Assembly (NCBI GenBank): GCA_004799435.1
Contig: SSMV01000089.1
Span: forward strand, 1 to 64,000
DNA: 64,000 nt
Reading direction: 5' to 3'
Source: Bradyrhizobium sp.
GTDB lineage: Bacteria; Pseudomonadota; Alphaproteobacteria; Rhizobiales; Beijerinckiaceae
Part shown: one piece after another, positions 44,881-53,960 of the stretch
Layout: each line of letters opens with the position of its first letter
Position numbering within the stretch: position 1 is the first letter of the stretch
Made by a program: the position numbers and the translations under genes
Notes under the pieces: model-generated
Database searches by the model: none
What the model was told of the DNA's origin: nothing
Seen by the model: the letters and a program-made list of their open reading frames with translations, nothing else

Positions 44881-46944
44881 GTGGCGCAATCGTCAGGCCT
44901 TGGGGAGAACCCGCTGCTCGAATCCTGGGACGCGCCCTTTGGCGCCGCGCCCTTCGCCAGCATCCACCCCGAGCATTTTCGCCCCGCCTTCGACGCCGCG
45001 CTTGCCGAGCGGCGCCGTGAGGTCGCGGCCATCGCTTCCGAGCCCGCGCCGGCCTCTTTCGACAATACGATCGCCGCGCTGGAGCGCGCCGGCGCGACGC
45101 TGGACCGAGTGAGCGCGGTCTTCTTTCACCTCGCCAGCGCCGACACAAACGACGAGCTGCAGCGAATCGAACGCGAGATCGCGCCCATCCTGTCGCGCGA
45201 GCGCAGCGCGCTGCTGCTTGACGACGCGCTGTTTCAGCGGATCGAGGCGCTCCAACGCGCGGTCGAGACTCTCGGCCTCGACGCCGAGCAGAAGCGCGCC
45301 TTCGAGCGCTGGCGCACCGCCTTCCTGCGCGCCGGCGCCGGTCTTGCGCCCGAGAAGAAAGCGCGGCTGGCGGCGATCGGCGAGCGGCTGGCGAGCCTCG
45401 GCGCGGCCTTCGGTCAGAATGTGCTGGCCGACGAGAAGGCTTTCGCCCTTGTGCTCGACGGGTCCGACGATCTCGCCGGTCTGCCCGAAAGCCTCGTCAC
45501 GGCGGCGGCGGAAGCGGCGGTTGCGCGCGGTCTCGCGGGCAAACATGTGGCGACGCTCTCGCGCTCGTCCTATGAACCCTTCATGCAGTCTTCGGCGCGC
45601 CGCGATCTGCGCGAGGCGATGTTTCGCGCCTTTGTCGCGCGCGGCGCCGGCGGCGGCGACCATGACAATGCGGCGATCATGCGCGAGACGGTTCAACTGC
45701 GCGACGAGCGCGCGCATCTCCTCGGCTACGCGAGCTTCGCCGATTATCGCCTCGCCGACAGCATGGCCAAGACGCCCGCGGCGGCGTTAGGCCTGCTCGA
45801 TCGCGTCTGGGCGCCGGCGCGCGCCGAGGCTTTGCACGAAGCCGAGGCGCTGCAGGCGATGATCGCCGCCGAGGGCGGCAATTTCGATCTTAAGCCCTGG
45901 GATTGGCGCTATTACGCCGAAAAGCGGCGCAAGGCGCTTTACGACATCGACGCGGCCGAACTGGCGCCCTATCTGCCGCTCGAATCGATGATTGCCGCGG
46001 CGTTCGAGGTCGCGCACAGACTGTTCGGCCTCAGCTTCGTCGCGCGCGACGACATTCCGCTGCCGCACGCCGACGCGCGCGCCTGGGAAGCGCGCGGGCC
46101 GGATGGCGCGCCGATCGCGCTCTTCATCGGCGATTATTTCGCTCGGCCCTCCAAGCGCAGCGGCGCCTGGATGAGCGCGCTGCGCGATCAGCAGCGGTTC
46201 GATGGGCCTGTCCTGCCCATCGTCGTCAATGTCATGAGCTTCGCGCGCGCCAGCGAGGCTCAACCCTGTCTGCTCAGTCTCGACGAGGCGCATACGTTGT
46301 TTCACGAATTCGGTCATGGGCTGCATGGCATGTTGTCGGACGTAACCTATCCGCTGCTATCGGGCACGCATGTATCGCGCGACTTCGTCGAATTTCCCTC
46401 GCAGCTCTATGAACATTGGCTGGAGCGGCCGGAGATCCTGCGCGCTTTTGCGCGCCATCACGCGACGGGCGCGCCGATGCCCGAGGCGCTGATCGCCCGG
46501 CTCGCCGAGGCGCGTCGCTTCAATCAGGGCTTCGCCACGGTGGAATTCGTCGCCTCGGCGCTGGTCGATCTGCAATTGCACCGCCGCGCCGGTCCCGGCG
46601 CCATCGATGTCGCGGATTTCGAAGCGCAAACGCTGGCGGCGATCGGCATGCCGGCGGCGATCGCGCCGCGCCATGCGGCGGCGCATTTCCAGCACGTCTT
46701 CTCGGGCGACGGCTACGCTTCGGCCTATTACAGCTATCTCTGGTCGGAAATCCTCGACGCCGACGGTTTCGAGGCTTTCGAGGCGGCGGGCGACGATTTC
46801 GCCCCCGCGCTGGCCGAGCGGCTCAAGCGCTTCGTCTATGCGGCCGGCAATCTGCGCGAGCCCGAGGCGGCCTATCGCGCCTTTCGCGGTCGCGACCCCT
46901 CGCCCGATGCGCTACTGCGCAAACGCGGACTGGTCGAAAGCTGA
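44881..46944 (+). CDS. M3-family zinc metallopeptidase (oligopeptidase A/Dcp type)
   Basis: A 687-residue thimet-type peptidase with a GTG start after GAGGAG. The zinc site is H475-E-F-G-H479 and the third ligand lies in FVEFPSQLYEHW shortly after. The protein has no signal peptide, so it degrades short peptides in the cytosol, for instance cleaved signal peptides (PrlC) or dipeptide release (Dcp). The two subtypes cannot be separated from sequence alone. It starts 34 bases after gckA. Confidence 0.93.
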   Translation: MAQSSGLGENPLLESWDAPFGAAPFASIHPEHFRPAFDAALAERRREVAAIASEPAPASFDNTIAALERAGATLDRVSAVFFHLASADTNDELQRIEREIAPILSRERSALLLDDALFQRIEALQRAVETLGLDAEQKRAFERWRTAFLRAGAGLAPEKKARLAAIGERLASLGAAFGQNVLADEKAFALVLDGSDDLAGLPESLVTAAAEAAVARGLAGKHVATLSRSSYEPFMQSSARRDLREAMFRAFVARGAGGGDHDNAAIMRETVQLRDERAHLLGYASFADYRLADSMAKTPAAALGLLDRVWAPARAEALHEAEALQAMIAAEGGNFDLKPWDWRYYAEKRRKALYDIDAAELAPYLPLESMIAAAFEVAHRLFGLSFVARDDIPLPHADARAWEARGPDGAPIALFIGDYFARPSKRSGAWMSALRDQQRFDGPVLPIVVNVMSFARASEAQPCLLSLDEAHTLFHEFGHGLHGMLSDVTYPLLSGTHVSRDFVEFPSQLYEHWLERPEILRAFARHHATGAPMPEALIARLAEARRFNQGFATVEFVASALVDLQLHRRAGPGAIDVADFEAQTLAAIGMPAAIAPRHAAAHFQHVFSGDGYASAYYSYLWSEILDADGFEAFEAAGDDFAPALAERLKRFVYAAGNLREPEAAYRAFRGRDPSPDALLRKRGLVES

Positions 46945-46962
46945 GACAACGCCCCCATCGCG

Positions 46963-47069
46963 TCATGACCGGGCTTGTCCCGGTCATCCAAGAGGCGCCG
47001 CTGCAAAGCCCTCAGGGATTGGGGGCCTCGGTCAGTCGTGGATGCCCGGCTCAAGGCCGGGCATGACAG
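46963..47069. repeat. Pair of REP-like hairpins
   Basis: Two hairpins lie here: gaccgggcttgtcccggtc and gcccggctcaaggccgggc, each flanked by tcatga/catgac. Both have the layout of the dispersed alphaproteobacterial elements seen at 255 and 2096. A further hairpin of the type ctccccgcaaacggggag follows at about 47093-47112. Confidence 0.6.
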
Positions 47070-47119
47070 GCGCGCCAATGCTTTGCGTCCCTTCTCCCCG
47101 CAAACGGGGAGAGGGGATG

Positions 47120-47452
47120 CTACTGCAGCGTCAGCTCGGCAGTCGCATCGTTGTTCCCGCTATGCAGCGTTGCATGCGCGGTCTTCTCGCCCGTCCTTGT
47201 GAGGGTGACGTTGTTGCCCTCATCTTCGTAGGTGATTTTTGTCGCGGTCACGACGCTGGCGGCCACCGGATGGGACACACCCTGATAAGAGTAGCTCACG
47301 ACCCGATTGCCCGCGACAGTGACCGAGGTGGCCTGCTGCGCGTTGCCTCCCCATTCACCGCTCCAGGTCCCATTCCATCCAGACGCCAGGGCGGACGAAG
47401 ACATTGTCGCAAAGATCGCGGCTGCTAACACCCAACGGAAATGGCGCGTCAT
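47120..47452 (-). CDS. Small secreted protein of unknown function
   Basis: A 110-residue protein with a clear signal peptide (MTRHFRWVLAAAIFATMSSSALA, cleavage near residue 23). The mature part is a small beta-rich domain: GWNGTWSGEWGGNAQQATSVTV, VSYSYQGV, TYEDEGNNVTLTRTG and TAELTLQ. The WxGTWxG pattern is common to small periplasmic or surface beta-barrel/lipocalin-like unknowns. There are no cysteines in the mature protein. GGAG stands before the ATG. It is convergent with the M3 peptidase gene. Confidence 0.75.
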   Translation of the reverse strand: MTRHFRWVLAAAIFATMSSSALASGWNGTWSGEWGGNAQQATSVTVAGNRVVSYSYQGVSHPVAASVVTATKITYEDEGNNVTLTRTGEKTAHATLHSGNNDATAELTLQ

Positions 47453-47685
47453 AGGGCGAACTCCATATGTCTGTTGTGAACGCGGACGCCGCTGGAAGGT
47501 TCCTGATTTTGCGGCGGCGCCTGACGCTTGACGAGTTCGAACCGGAGCGGGGCATCGGCCGTCCGCACTTGAGGCCAGTGTAGCACGGCGCGCCGGGTCG
47601 ATGCCGATCTCAACTTGAAATTTCCGTTCTTGAAACCCGCGATCCGCCGTCCTATTCCTAGTTTGGCGTGAAGGGGGAGGCTTGC

Positions 47686-47955
47686 GTGCCGATCCGTGAA
47701 TATCTCGACGATCGTTCAGTCTTCTCGCCGGAGACTGTGGCGATCATGAATCGAGCCTTCAGGACCGCGACCCTGCGGCTCGGGTTCGACGCCGGTCACG
47801 CCGACCGCGAAAGACTAGCCACGATCATCATTCATCTCGCGCGAGCAGAGCCGTCGCTTAGCGCGGCGACGCTTGCCGAGCAGGCCATTTCGACCTTGCA
47901 TGTCGGCGGCCTCGTGCCCGGCGAGGGCATCGAACAAATCGGCGAAGGGGCGTAG
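47686..47955 (+). CDS. Small conserved hypothetical protein
   Basis: An 89-residue soluble protein starting with GTG (VPIREYLDDRSVFSPETVAIMNRAFRTA), placed six bases after the strong ribosome site GGGGGAGG; a GTG at 47668 has none. The core (LGFDAGHADRERLATIIIHLARAEPSLSAATLAEQAI) is helical and resembles short unknowns in Rhizobiales and Bradyrhizobium-type genomes. No function is known. It is isolated between repeats. Confidence 0.68.
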   Translation: MPIREYLDDRSVFSPETVAIMNRAFRTATLRLGFDAGHADRERLATIIIHLARAEPSLSAATLAEQAISTLHVGGLVPGEGIEQIGEGA

Positions 47956-47979
47956 AGGCAAGTTGCGCCGCGCCTGAGC

Positions 47980-48063
47980 GTCATTGCGAGCAAAGCGAAG
48001 CAATCCAGACTTGGGTTGCGGCCGAGGCTTAGCCTGGATCGCTTCGCTGTCGCTCGCGATGAC
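47980..48063. repeat. Dispersed inverted repeat (gtcattgcgag type)
   Basis: The left end gtcattgcgagcaaagcgaag is mirrored by cttcgctgtcgctcgcgatgac at the right end, forming an 84-base inverted repeat with an inner caatccag/ctggatcg pair. This repeat is known by its wording from many alphaproteobacterial genomes. Confidence 0.65.
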
Positions 48064-48094
48064 GGCTTATTGTCTTCGTAATGACCGGGCTTGT

Positions 48095-48212
48095 CCCTTC
48101 TCCCCGCGGGCGGGGGGAAGGCTAGGATGAGGGGCGGGGAGGCGAGCCGCGATTGAACTGACAATCGCCACGCCCCTCACCCGTCCTCTCCCCGTAAACG
48201 GGGAGAGGGGCG
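48095..48212. repeat. Inverted repeat (cttctccccg type)
   Basis: ccttctccccgcgggcggggggaagg at the left and cctctccccgtaaacggggagagg at the right are each hairpins and also pair with each other over aggatgagggg/cccctcacccgtcct. The left unit recurs near 47093. It separates the small gene at 47.7 kb from the convergent AIM24 gene. Confidence 0.6.
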
Positions 48213-48242
48213 CCGCATCATCGAAGACGGCGCGCCTTGCGC

Positions 48243-49019
48243 TCAGGAATCGCCGCCGAGCAGGCTGCCAAGCAATCCGCCCGCTGCGCCGAGCGCCGCG
48301 CCCGCCGCAAGGCCGCCGGCGGCGGAGCCCGAGCCGGTGTCGCCGCCTTGCCTCGGCAGATAGCGGCCGATCTCCTCGGCGAGATTGAGGATCGGCATGC
48401 TCTGCAGCCAAATATGGCCGGGGCCGGTCAGCGTGGCGAGGAAGAGGCCTTCGCCGCCGAACAGAACATTCTTGAATCCCTGCACGATCTGGATGTCGAA
48501 GCCGACGCTCGGCTCGAAGACGCCGACATGACCGGCGTGAACGAGCAGCTTCTCGCCGGGTGCGAGATCGCGCTCGACCAACTCGCCAGAAAGATCGAGC
48601 CAGACGAGGCCGGGGCCGGTCACCTTTTGCAGGATGAAACCGTCGCCACCGAAAAAGCCGGCGCCCAGCCGCTTCTGCCACGCGAGTTCGAGCGTCACCG
48701 ATTTCTGCGCGACGAGGAAGGTCTCCTTGCGACAGATCAGGGATTGACCGGGCTGCAGCAGCGCCGGCACGATCGTGCCGGGAAAGCGCGGCGCGAAGGC
48801 GACATGGCCGGCGCCGCTGGCGGTGAAATCGGTGATGAAAAACGAGCCGCCGCCGAAGGAACGCTTCAGCCCGGCGAAGAAGCCGCCGCCGGTGTGGGTG
48901 TCCATTCTCACCTGATCGTTCATCCAGGCCATGGTGTTGGTCTGGCTATAGACCGTCTCGCCGGGCGCCAGGTCGATCGCCACCGTCTGCATGACGGTTC
49001 CGGAGATCTGATATTGCAT
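48243..49019 (-). CDS. AIM24 / TIGR00266 family protein
   Basis: A 258-residue protein with repeated beta-strand pattern: FFAGLKRSFGGGSFFITDFTASGAG, GTIVPALLQPGQSLICRK, and WLDLSGELVERDLAPGEKLLVHAGHVGVFE. These are hallmarks of the AIM24 family (tryptophan-RNA-binding-attenuator-like fold). Function in bacteria is unknown. The last 30 residues are a Gly/Ala-rich hydrophobic tail (AAGGLAAGAALGAAGGLLGSLLGG) that could insert into a membrane. The start follows GAGGAGAG. The large exported unknown lies 30 bases upstream in the same direction, perhaps in one operon. Confidence 0.88.
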   Translation of the reverse strand: MQYQISGTVMQTVAIDLAPGETVYSQTNTMAWMNDQVRMDTHTGGGFFAGLKRSFGGGSFFITDFTASGAGHVAFAPRFPGTIVPALLQPGQSLICRKETFLVAQKSVTLELAWQKRLGAGFFGGDGFILQKVTGPGLVWLDLSGELVERDLAPGEKLLVHAGHVGVFEPSVGFDIQIVQGFKNVLFGGEGLFLATLTGPGHIWLQSMPILNLAEEIGRYLPRQGGDTGSGSAAGGLAAGAALGAAGGLLGSLLGGDS

Positions 49020-49049
49020 CGCGCGTTCTCTCCTCAGGCGGCCTTGTCG

Positions 49050-50327
49050 TCAGCGATTGGCGGCGGCGGTGATGTCCAGCTTGCCGACGAAGGCTGTCGG
49101 GTCGTCGCCCATCGTCATGAAATCGCCGGCCTTGATCGCGCCGCTCTTGGCTTTAACGACGACGGAAAGGCTCTTGGGATCGGCGATGAATTTTTGCGTC
49201 TCGCTGCCCAACGCCAGCCCGGAAGGATCGCCGCCGAGCATGACCGGCGCGATCGTCCCCGCCGTCGTCGACCATTGCTTGCGCAGATCAGCGCTGGCGA
49301 CACCCTCTTGCTTGGCGAGATAGGCAAGGCCTTTGTCGAACAGCCCGGCGTTGACCAGTTTCAGTTGCAGCGAGGCGACCCCGGCCTCGATCAGGGCCTG
49401 CGCGGCGGTCGCCCGGTCGCCGCCGAACAAGGCCGGCGCGACATTGGTGAGACTCGCCTGGAAGCCGATCGAGCCCATTTGCGCGCCGTCGATGGTGATT
49501 TCGCCAAACGTCAAAGTCTGGGCCTTCTCGTCGTAGGTGAAGCCAGCGGTTAGCGAGAGTTCGAGCTTGGGATAGCCAAGACTGGCGAGTTCCTTGGCGG
49601 TGTCCGATCCCGCAGAGGCCTCGAAGACGACGCCCGTGACTTTCGAAAGGTTCGTACTCACAACGTCGGTGGTGTAGCGATTCTGGACGACGACCGAGGC
49701 GATCGCGATATGGTCGGTTTGACCAGCCTCGCCGCCGAAATCGGGGGCGACAATGTCGATCCCGTTCAGAGTCAGGCCGCCGAGATGAACCAGCGACGCG
49801 CTCTGTGCGGAGGCGTCGGCCAGCAGGAACGGGGCGTCGAGCCCATCGACATGCAGCGCGCCGGCATTGACCGACACGGTCCCGCCATCGGCAGGTCCGG
49901 TCGCGCTGATGGAAGCAAGATCGAGTATTCCCATCTTGCCGCTGTCGACGGCGCGGGCGTTCAGGCCGCTTAAATGAATTTTTGAATTGTCTTTGCCGAG
50001 GATGTCGATCGACGCGATCGCGATCTTGTCGGCCTTGAGCTTGAGCGCCAGCGCGCGTTCCTCGTCGACCGGCGTGTCGGGGGAGAAGAGTTTGACGATC
50101 TCGTCCTTGGTGAGATTGGTGTTGTCGAATTCGACATGCGGGATGGTGAAGGCGTCGCCATCGGTTGCGGTGAAGGTCAGATTGTCGATCGTCACGTCGC
50201 CGCTGGCTGGCGCCGCGAGCGCGCAGGGCGCGGCGAGCGATCCGGCGATCAGCAGCAGCGCCCCGGTCGATCGCGCAGCCCACTCGCCGGCGCGCGCCTG
50301 CGTCGGACGATTCCGCTCCACCCCCAT
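49050..50327 (-). CDS. Large exported protein of unknown function
   Basis: A 425-residue protein with a signal peptide (STGALLLIAGSLAAPCALAAPA, cleavage near residue 39). The mature part has alternating beta strands (VTIDNLTFTATDGDAFTIPHVEFDNTNL, LTLNGIDIVAPDF, LTFGEITIDGAQMGSIGFQ) and ends with a helical region (TAAQALIEAGVASLQLKLVN). The architecture is reminiscent of DUF945/YdgA- or AsmA-like periplasmic proteins, but no family can be named with confidence. GGGGGATTGAG stands before the ATG. The AIM24 gene follows after 30 bases. Confidence 0.75.
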   Translation of the reverse strand: MGVERNRPTQARAGEWAARSTGALLLIAGSLAAPCALAAPASGDVTIDNLTFTATDGDAFTIPHVEFDNTNLTKDEIVKLFSPDTPVDEERALALKLKADKIAIASIDILGKDNSKIHLSGLNARAVDSGKMGILDLASISATGPADGGTVSVNAGALHVDGLDAPFLLADASAQSASLVHLGGLTLNGIDIVAPDFGGEAGQTDHIAIASVVVQNRYTTDVVSTNLSKVTGVVFEASAGSDTAKELASLGYPKLELSLTAGFTYDEKAQTLTFGEITIDGAQMGSIGFQASLTNVAPALFGGDRATAAQALIEAGVASLQLKLVNAGLFDKGLAYLAKQEGVASADLRKQWSTTAGTIAPVMLGGDPSGLALGSETQKFIADPKSLSVVVKAKSGAIKAGDFMTMGDDPTAFVGKLDITAAANR

Positions 50328-50499
50328 CTCAATCCCCCTCAGTCGATCGTTCCATCTGGCGTTACGAAATGACCCGGAAAGGATCGCTCAGGGCGGCCGG
50401 TTTGGCAACGGACCCCGGCGGCGCGGGCCCGAGTGTTGTCGTTTGGGCCCGCGGCCATGAAAAGCCACGCTCGCGGCCACGGAGGGCCGCGCTACTGTT

Positions 50500-52782
50500 T
50501 CAAATCCCTTCGGCGGCGCTGGTCGCGGCGATCGCCGTCATATTGACGATGCCGCGCGCCGTGACCGACGGGGTCAGCACATGGGCCGACTTGGCCGGGC
50601 CAACCAGGATCGGCCCGACCGGCAGCGCGTCGGCGATCACCCGCGTCAGTTGCAGCGCCGTGTTGCCCGCATCGAGGTTAGGGAAAATCAGGACATTGGC
50701 TTCGCCGGTGAGCTTGCAGTCGGTCGTCACCTGGGCGCGCGCGGCGAGCGACAGCGCGGTGTCGGCCTGCATCTCGCCGTCGATCTCGAAATCGGGTTGA
50801 CGCGCCGCGATCAAAGCCAGCGCCTCGCGCATCTTGCGCGCCGAGGGCGTGTCGGCTGAGCCGAAGTCGGAATGGGAGACCAGAGCGATCTTCGGCTCCA
50901 TGCCGAAGCGGCGCACATGATTGGCGCAGGCGAAGGCGAGATCGGCGATCTCCACCGCGGTCGGCTCGTAGCGCACATGCGTGTCGGCAAGAAAAATGGC
51001 GCCGCTTGAGGCGATCACCAGCGACAGAGCGGCGAAATCCGCCGCGCCGGGCGCGAGGCCGACAATGTCCTTGATGTGCTTGAGGCGCTGCGCGAAGCGT
51101 CCGTCCAACCCGCAGATCAGCGCGTCGGCGTCGCCGCGCTCGAGCGCCAGGGCGCCGATGACGGTGGTATTGGTGCGCACCAGCGTTCGCGCCGCGTCGG
51201 GCGTCACGCCTTTGCGCCCGGCGATCCTGAGATAGGTCGCCACATAGTCACGATAACGCGGGTCGCTCTGCGGATCGATCGCCTCGAAATCCTTGCCGAG
51301 CGTGATGCGCAGATCGTAGCGGCGAATGCGTTCGCGAATGATGTCGGGCCGTCCGATCAGGATCGGCCGGGCGAGCCGCTCCTCGACGATCACCTGCGTG
51401 GCGCGCAACACGCGTTCGTCCTCGCCCTCGCTATAGATCACCCGCTTCTGCGCCGCACGCGCCTTGGCGAACAGCGGCTTCATGATCAGTCCGGAACGGA
51501 TCACGAAGCGTGACAGACTTTCCGTATAGGCCTCCAGATCGGCGATCGGCCGGCGCGCGACGCCGCTTTCCATCGCCGCGCGCGCCACCGCCGGCGCGAC
51601 GCGCATAATGAGGCGCGGATCGAACGGGCTCGGGATCAGCGAAGCGCGTCCGAAGGGTTCCGCCTGGCCGTCATAGGCGCGCGCCACAACGTCGGAGGGC
51701 GCCTCGCGGGCCAGCGCGGCCAGCGCCTTGGCCGCCGCATGTTTCATCGCTTCGTTGATCTCGCTCGCGCCGACATCGAGCGCGCCGCGGAAAATATAGG
51801 GAAAGCAGAGGACGTTATTGACCTGGTTGGGGTAGTCCGAGCGCCCGGTGCAGATCATTGCGTCGGGTCGCGCCTGAACGGCGAGTTCGGGCATGATCTC
51901 GGGATTGGGATTGGCGAGCGCCATGATCAGCGGATCTTTGGCCATGCGCTTGACGTGTTCGGCCGTCAGCACGCCAGCCGCCGAAAGGCCGATGAAAATA
52001 TCGGCGTCGTCGATCACGTCGATCAGGGCGCGCGCGCTCGTCTCGCGCGCGTAGACCGATTTCCAGCGGTCCATCAGCGTTTCGCGGCCCTTGTAGACCA
52101 CGCCGGCGATGTCGCAGACGAAGATGTTCTCGCGCTTGGCGCCGAGCGAAACCAGAAGATTGAGCGAGGCGAGCGCCGCCGCTCCGGCCCCGGAGCAGAC
52201 GATCTTGACCTTATCGATGTGTTTGCCGGCGAGTTCGAGCGCGTTGGTGACGGCGGCCGCGACAATGATCGCCGTGCCGTGTTGATCGTCGTGGAAGACG
52301 GGAATGCCCATGCGGGCTTTCGCCTTTTCCTCGACCTCGAAACATTCGGGTCCTTTGATGTCTTCGAGATTGATGCCGCCGAAGGTCGGCTCCAGCGCGA
52401 CAATAATGTCGACGAGCTTGTCGACATCGAGCTCGTTGACTTCGATGTCGAAGACGTCGATGCCGGCGAATTTCTTGAACAGCACCGCCTTGCCTTCCAT
52501 CACCGGCTTGCCGGCGAGCGGTCCGATGGCGCCGAGGCCAAGGACGGCGGTGCCATTGGTGAGCACGGCGACGAGATTCTGGCGCGTCGTCAGATTGGCC
52601 GCTTCCTCGGGATCGGCGACGATCGCCTGACAGGCGAAGGCTACGCCCGGCGAATAGGCGAGCGCGAGATCGCGCTGATTGCCCAGCGGCTTGGTGGCGG
52701 CGATCTCCAGCTTTCCCGGCCGCGGCAGGCGATGGTATTGCAACGCGTCGGATTGGAGGTCGGCCGCGCCTTCGCTGCTCAT
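50500..52782 (-). CDS. maeB: NADP-dependent malic enzyme with phosphotransacetylase-like domain
   Basis: A 760-residue two-part protein, the normal MaeB size. Residues about 15-420 form the malic enzyme ([26 protein letters not shown] with the metal-binding aspartates, [20 protein letters not shown] for NADP). Residues about 430-755 form a phosphotransacetylase-like regulatory domain ([31 protein letters not shown]). The enzyme decarboxylates malate to pyruvate with NADP reduction, supplying NADPH and pyruvate for gluconeogenic growth. The C-terminal part senses acetyl-CoA rather than being catalytic. A GGAGGAG ribosome site precedes ATG 52782. Confidence 0.96.
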   Translation of the reverse strand: MSSEGAADLQSDALQYHRLPRPGKLEIAATKPLGNQRDLALAYSPGVAFACQAIVADPEEAANLTTRQNLVAVLTNGTAVLGLGAIGPLAGKPVMEGKAVLFKKFAGIDVFDIEVNELDVDKLVDIIVALEPTFGGINLEDIKGPECFEVEEKAKARMGIPVFHDDQHGTAIIVAAAVTNALELAGKHIDKVKIVCSGAGAAALASLNLLVSLGAKRENIFVCDIAGVVYKGRETLMDRWKSVYARETSARALIDVIDDADIFIGLSAAGVLTAEHVKRMAKDPLIMALANPNPEIMPELAVQARPDAMICTGRSDYPNQVNNVLCFPYIFRGALDVGASEINEAMKHAAAKALAALAREAPSDVVARAYDGQAEPFGRASLIPSPFDPRLIMRVAPAVARAAMESGVARRPIADLEAYTESLSRFVIRSGLIMKPLFAKARAAQKRVIYSEGEDERVLRATQVIVEERLARPILIGRPDIIRERIRRYDLRITLGKDFEAIDPQSDPRYRDYVATYLRIAGRKGVTPDAARTLVRTNTTVIGALALERGDADALICGLDGRFAQRLKHIKDIVGLAPGAADFAALSLVIASSGAIFLADTHVRYEPTAVEIADLAFACANHVRRFGMEPKIALVSHSDFGSADTPSARKMREALALIAARQPDFEIDGEMQADTALSLAARAQVTTDCKLTGEANVLIFPNLDAGNTALQLTRVIADALPVGPILVGPAKSAHVLTPSVTARGIVNMTAIAATSAAEGI

Positions 52783-52872
52783 GTCGTCTGTCTCCTCCCG
52801 GGGCGTGAGGCGACTGTCGCCGCTGGCGCGCCGTCTGGCAAGGATTTCGCAGGACGCGTCGGAAGCGCGGCC

Positions 52873-53799
52873 TTAGTTGGAGCCCGAACCGTTCATCGGC
52901 GCGAGCGACAGGGGCGGGGCAAGCGCCGCTTGAGTCTGCGCCGGCTGGGTCAGCGCGGCTTGTGCCTGCGTCGGCTGGGCGTAGGCTTGCGCCCCGCCCG
53001 TTGCCCCCTGGCGCGCGGCGGCGGCGACCGCCGTTTGTCCATCTACGAAGGCCCGCCATTGCGTCTGATCGCCGGAAAAGGCGTTGCGGTCGACATTGCC
53101 GTCGATGCCCGGCACGGTTCCGTCGGCCTGATATTGCCAGAAGTTCCAGGCGCGATCGCCATAGGGCACCGCCGGATTGTGCTTGGTCGAGCGCACCCAG
53201 ATCGGATAGTCGGCGAAAGCGCCGTCCGCCAGGATCGCCCGATAAAAATCGATCGAGGTGTAGATGATCGGCCGCTTGCCGAAATGACGCTCCATTTCCT
53301 CGAGCATCACTTTCATCGCCGCCACGGTGGAGTCGCGCTCGAGCCTGCGCCGGCAGGTGCGGGAATCCGGCGTCGGCTCGACATCGAGCACTGGCGGCAG
53401 CGCGTCGTCCTCGACCGGCACGTTCTGCTCGAACCACATCGCTTCGTCGATCGGCGCGCGGCACCAATAGGCGAAGAGATAGGCGCCATGGGGAACGCCG
53501 GCCTGCTTGGCGCCCTGCCAATTCGCCTGGAACCGGTCGTCGAGATGATCGCCGCCCTCGGTCGCCTTGATCCAGGCGAATTTGACTCCGGAACTGGCGA
53601 CGGCGTTCCAGTCGATCTCGCCCTGATATTTCGAGACGTCGATGCCGTGGATCGGATAGTCGGTCGGCTTGGGGAGATTGTCGTCGAAGTCGAGCATGCC
53701 CGAGCCGCCGCCCCCGCAGGCCGACAGCGTCAGACAAAGCGCGGCCAGCGCGCCAAAGCGGCGGCGGGAGCGAAATTGAAAATCTGCAAATCGGATCAT
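52873..53799 (-). CDS. GH25 lysozyme-like lipoprotein
   Basis: A 308-residue protein with a lipoprotein signal (lipobox LSAC, Cys28), so it should be tethered in the envelope. The GH25 domain (about 55-245) shows IHGIDVSKYQGEIDW, the catalytic DVEP pair, KRPIIYTSIDFY and WNFWQYQADGTVPGIDGNVDRNAF. GH25 enzymes cut the glycan of peptidoglycan. The last 60 residues are low-complexity Gln/Ala/Thr/Pro repeats (TQAQAALTQPAQTQAAL), perhaps a flexible spacer. ATG 53799 is preferred; a TTG at 53826 would add nine residues without a better ribosome site. A divergent polysaccharide deacetylase gene begins 161 bases away. Confidence 0.9.
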   Translation of the reverse strand: MIRFADFQFRSRRRFGALAALCLTLSACGGGGSGMLDFDDNLPKPTDYPIHGIDVSKYQGEIDWNAVASSGVKFAWIKATEGGDHLDDRFQANWQGAKQAGVPHGAYLFAYWCRAPIDEAMWFEQNVPVEDDALPPVLDVEPTPDSRTCRRRLERDSTVAAMKVMLEEMERHFGKRPIIYTSIDFYRAILADGAFADYPIWVRSTKHNPAVPYGDRAWNFWQYQADGTVPGIDGNVDRNAFSGDQTQWRAFVDGQTAVAAAARQGATGGAQAYAQPTQAQAALTQPAQTQAALAPPLSLAPMNGSGSN

Positions 53800-53960
53800 C
53801 GGCTCGGAGCAAACTACGCGGAACAACTGACGTTTCGGCGTGGAGCGCCGTCGCCGTGATACCCCAAACTAGGGGGATCGGGGTAACGATTCGTTAAAGC
53901 GCGCGCTTGACCCCAAAACCTGCCTTGACCCTGACGGGCGCGGCGCGGCAAGCACCGGGG

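Noticed and set aside
46960..48215. CRISPR array
   Set aside because: The repeats are inverted hairpins of different families, without regular spacers or cas genes.
51739..53859. 706-codon plus-strand frame opposite maeB and the GH25 gene
   Set aside because: It runs across two real genes and their gap, with no ribosome site or motif.
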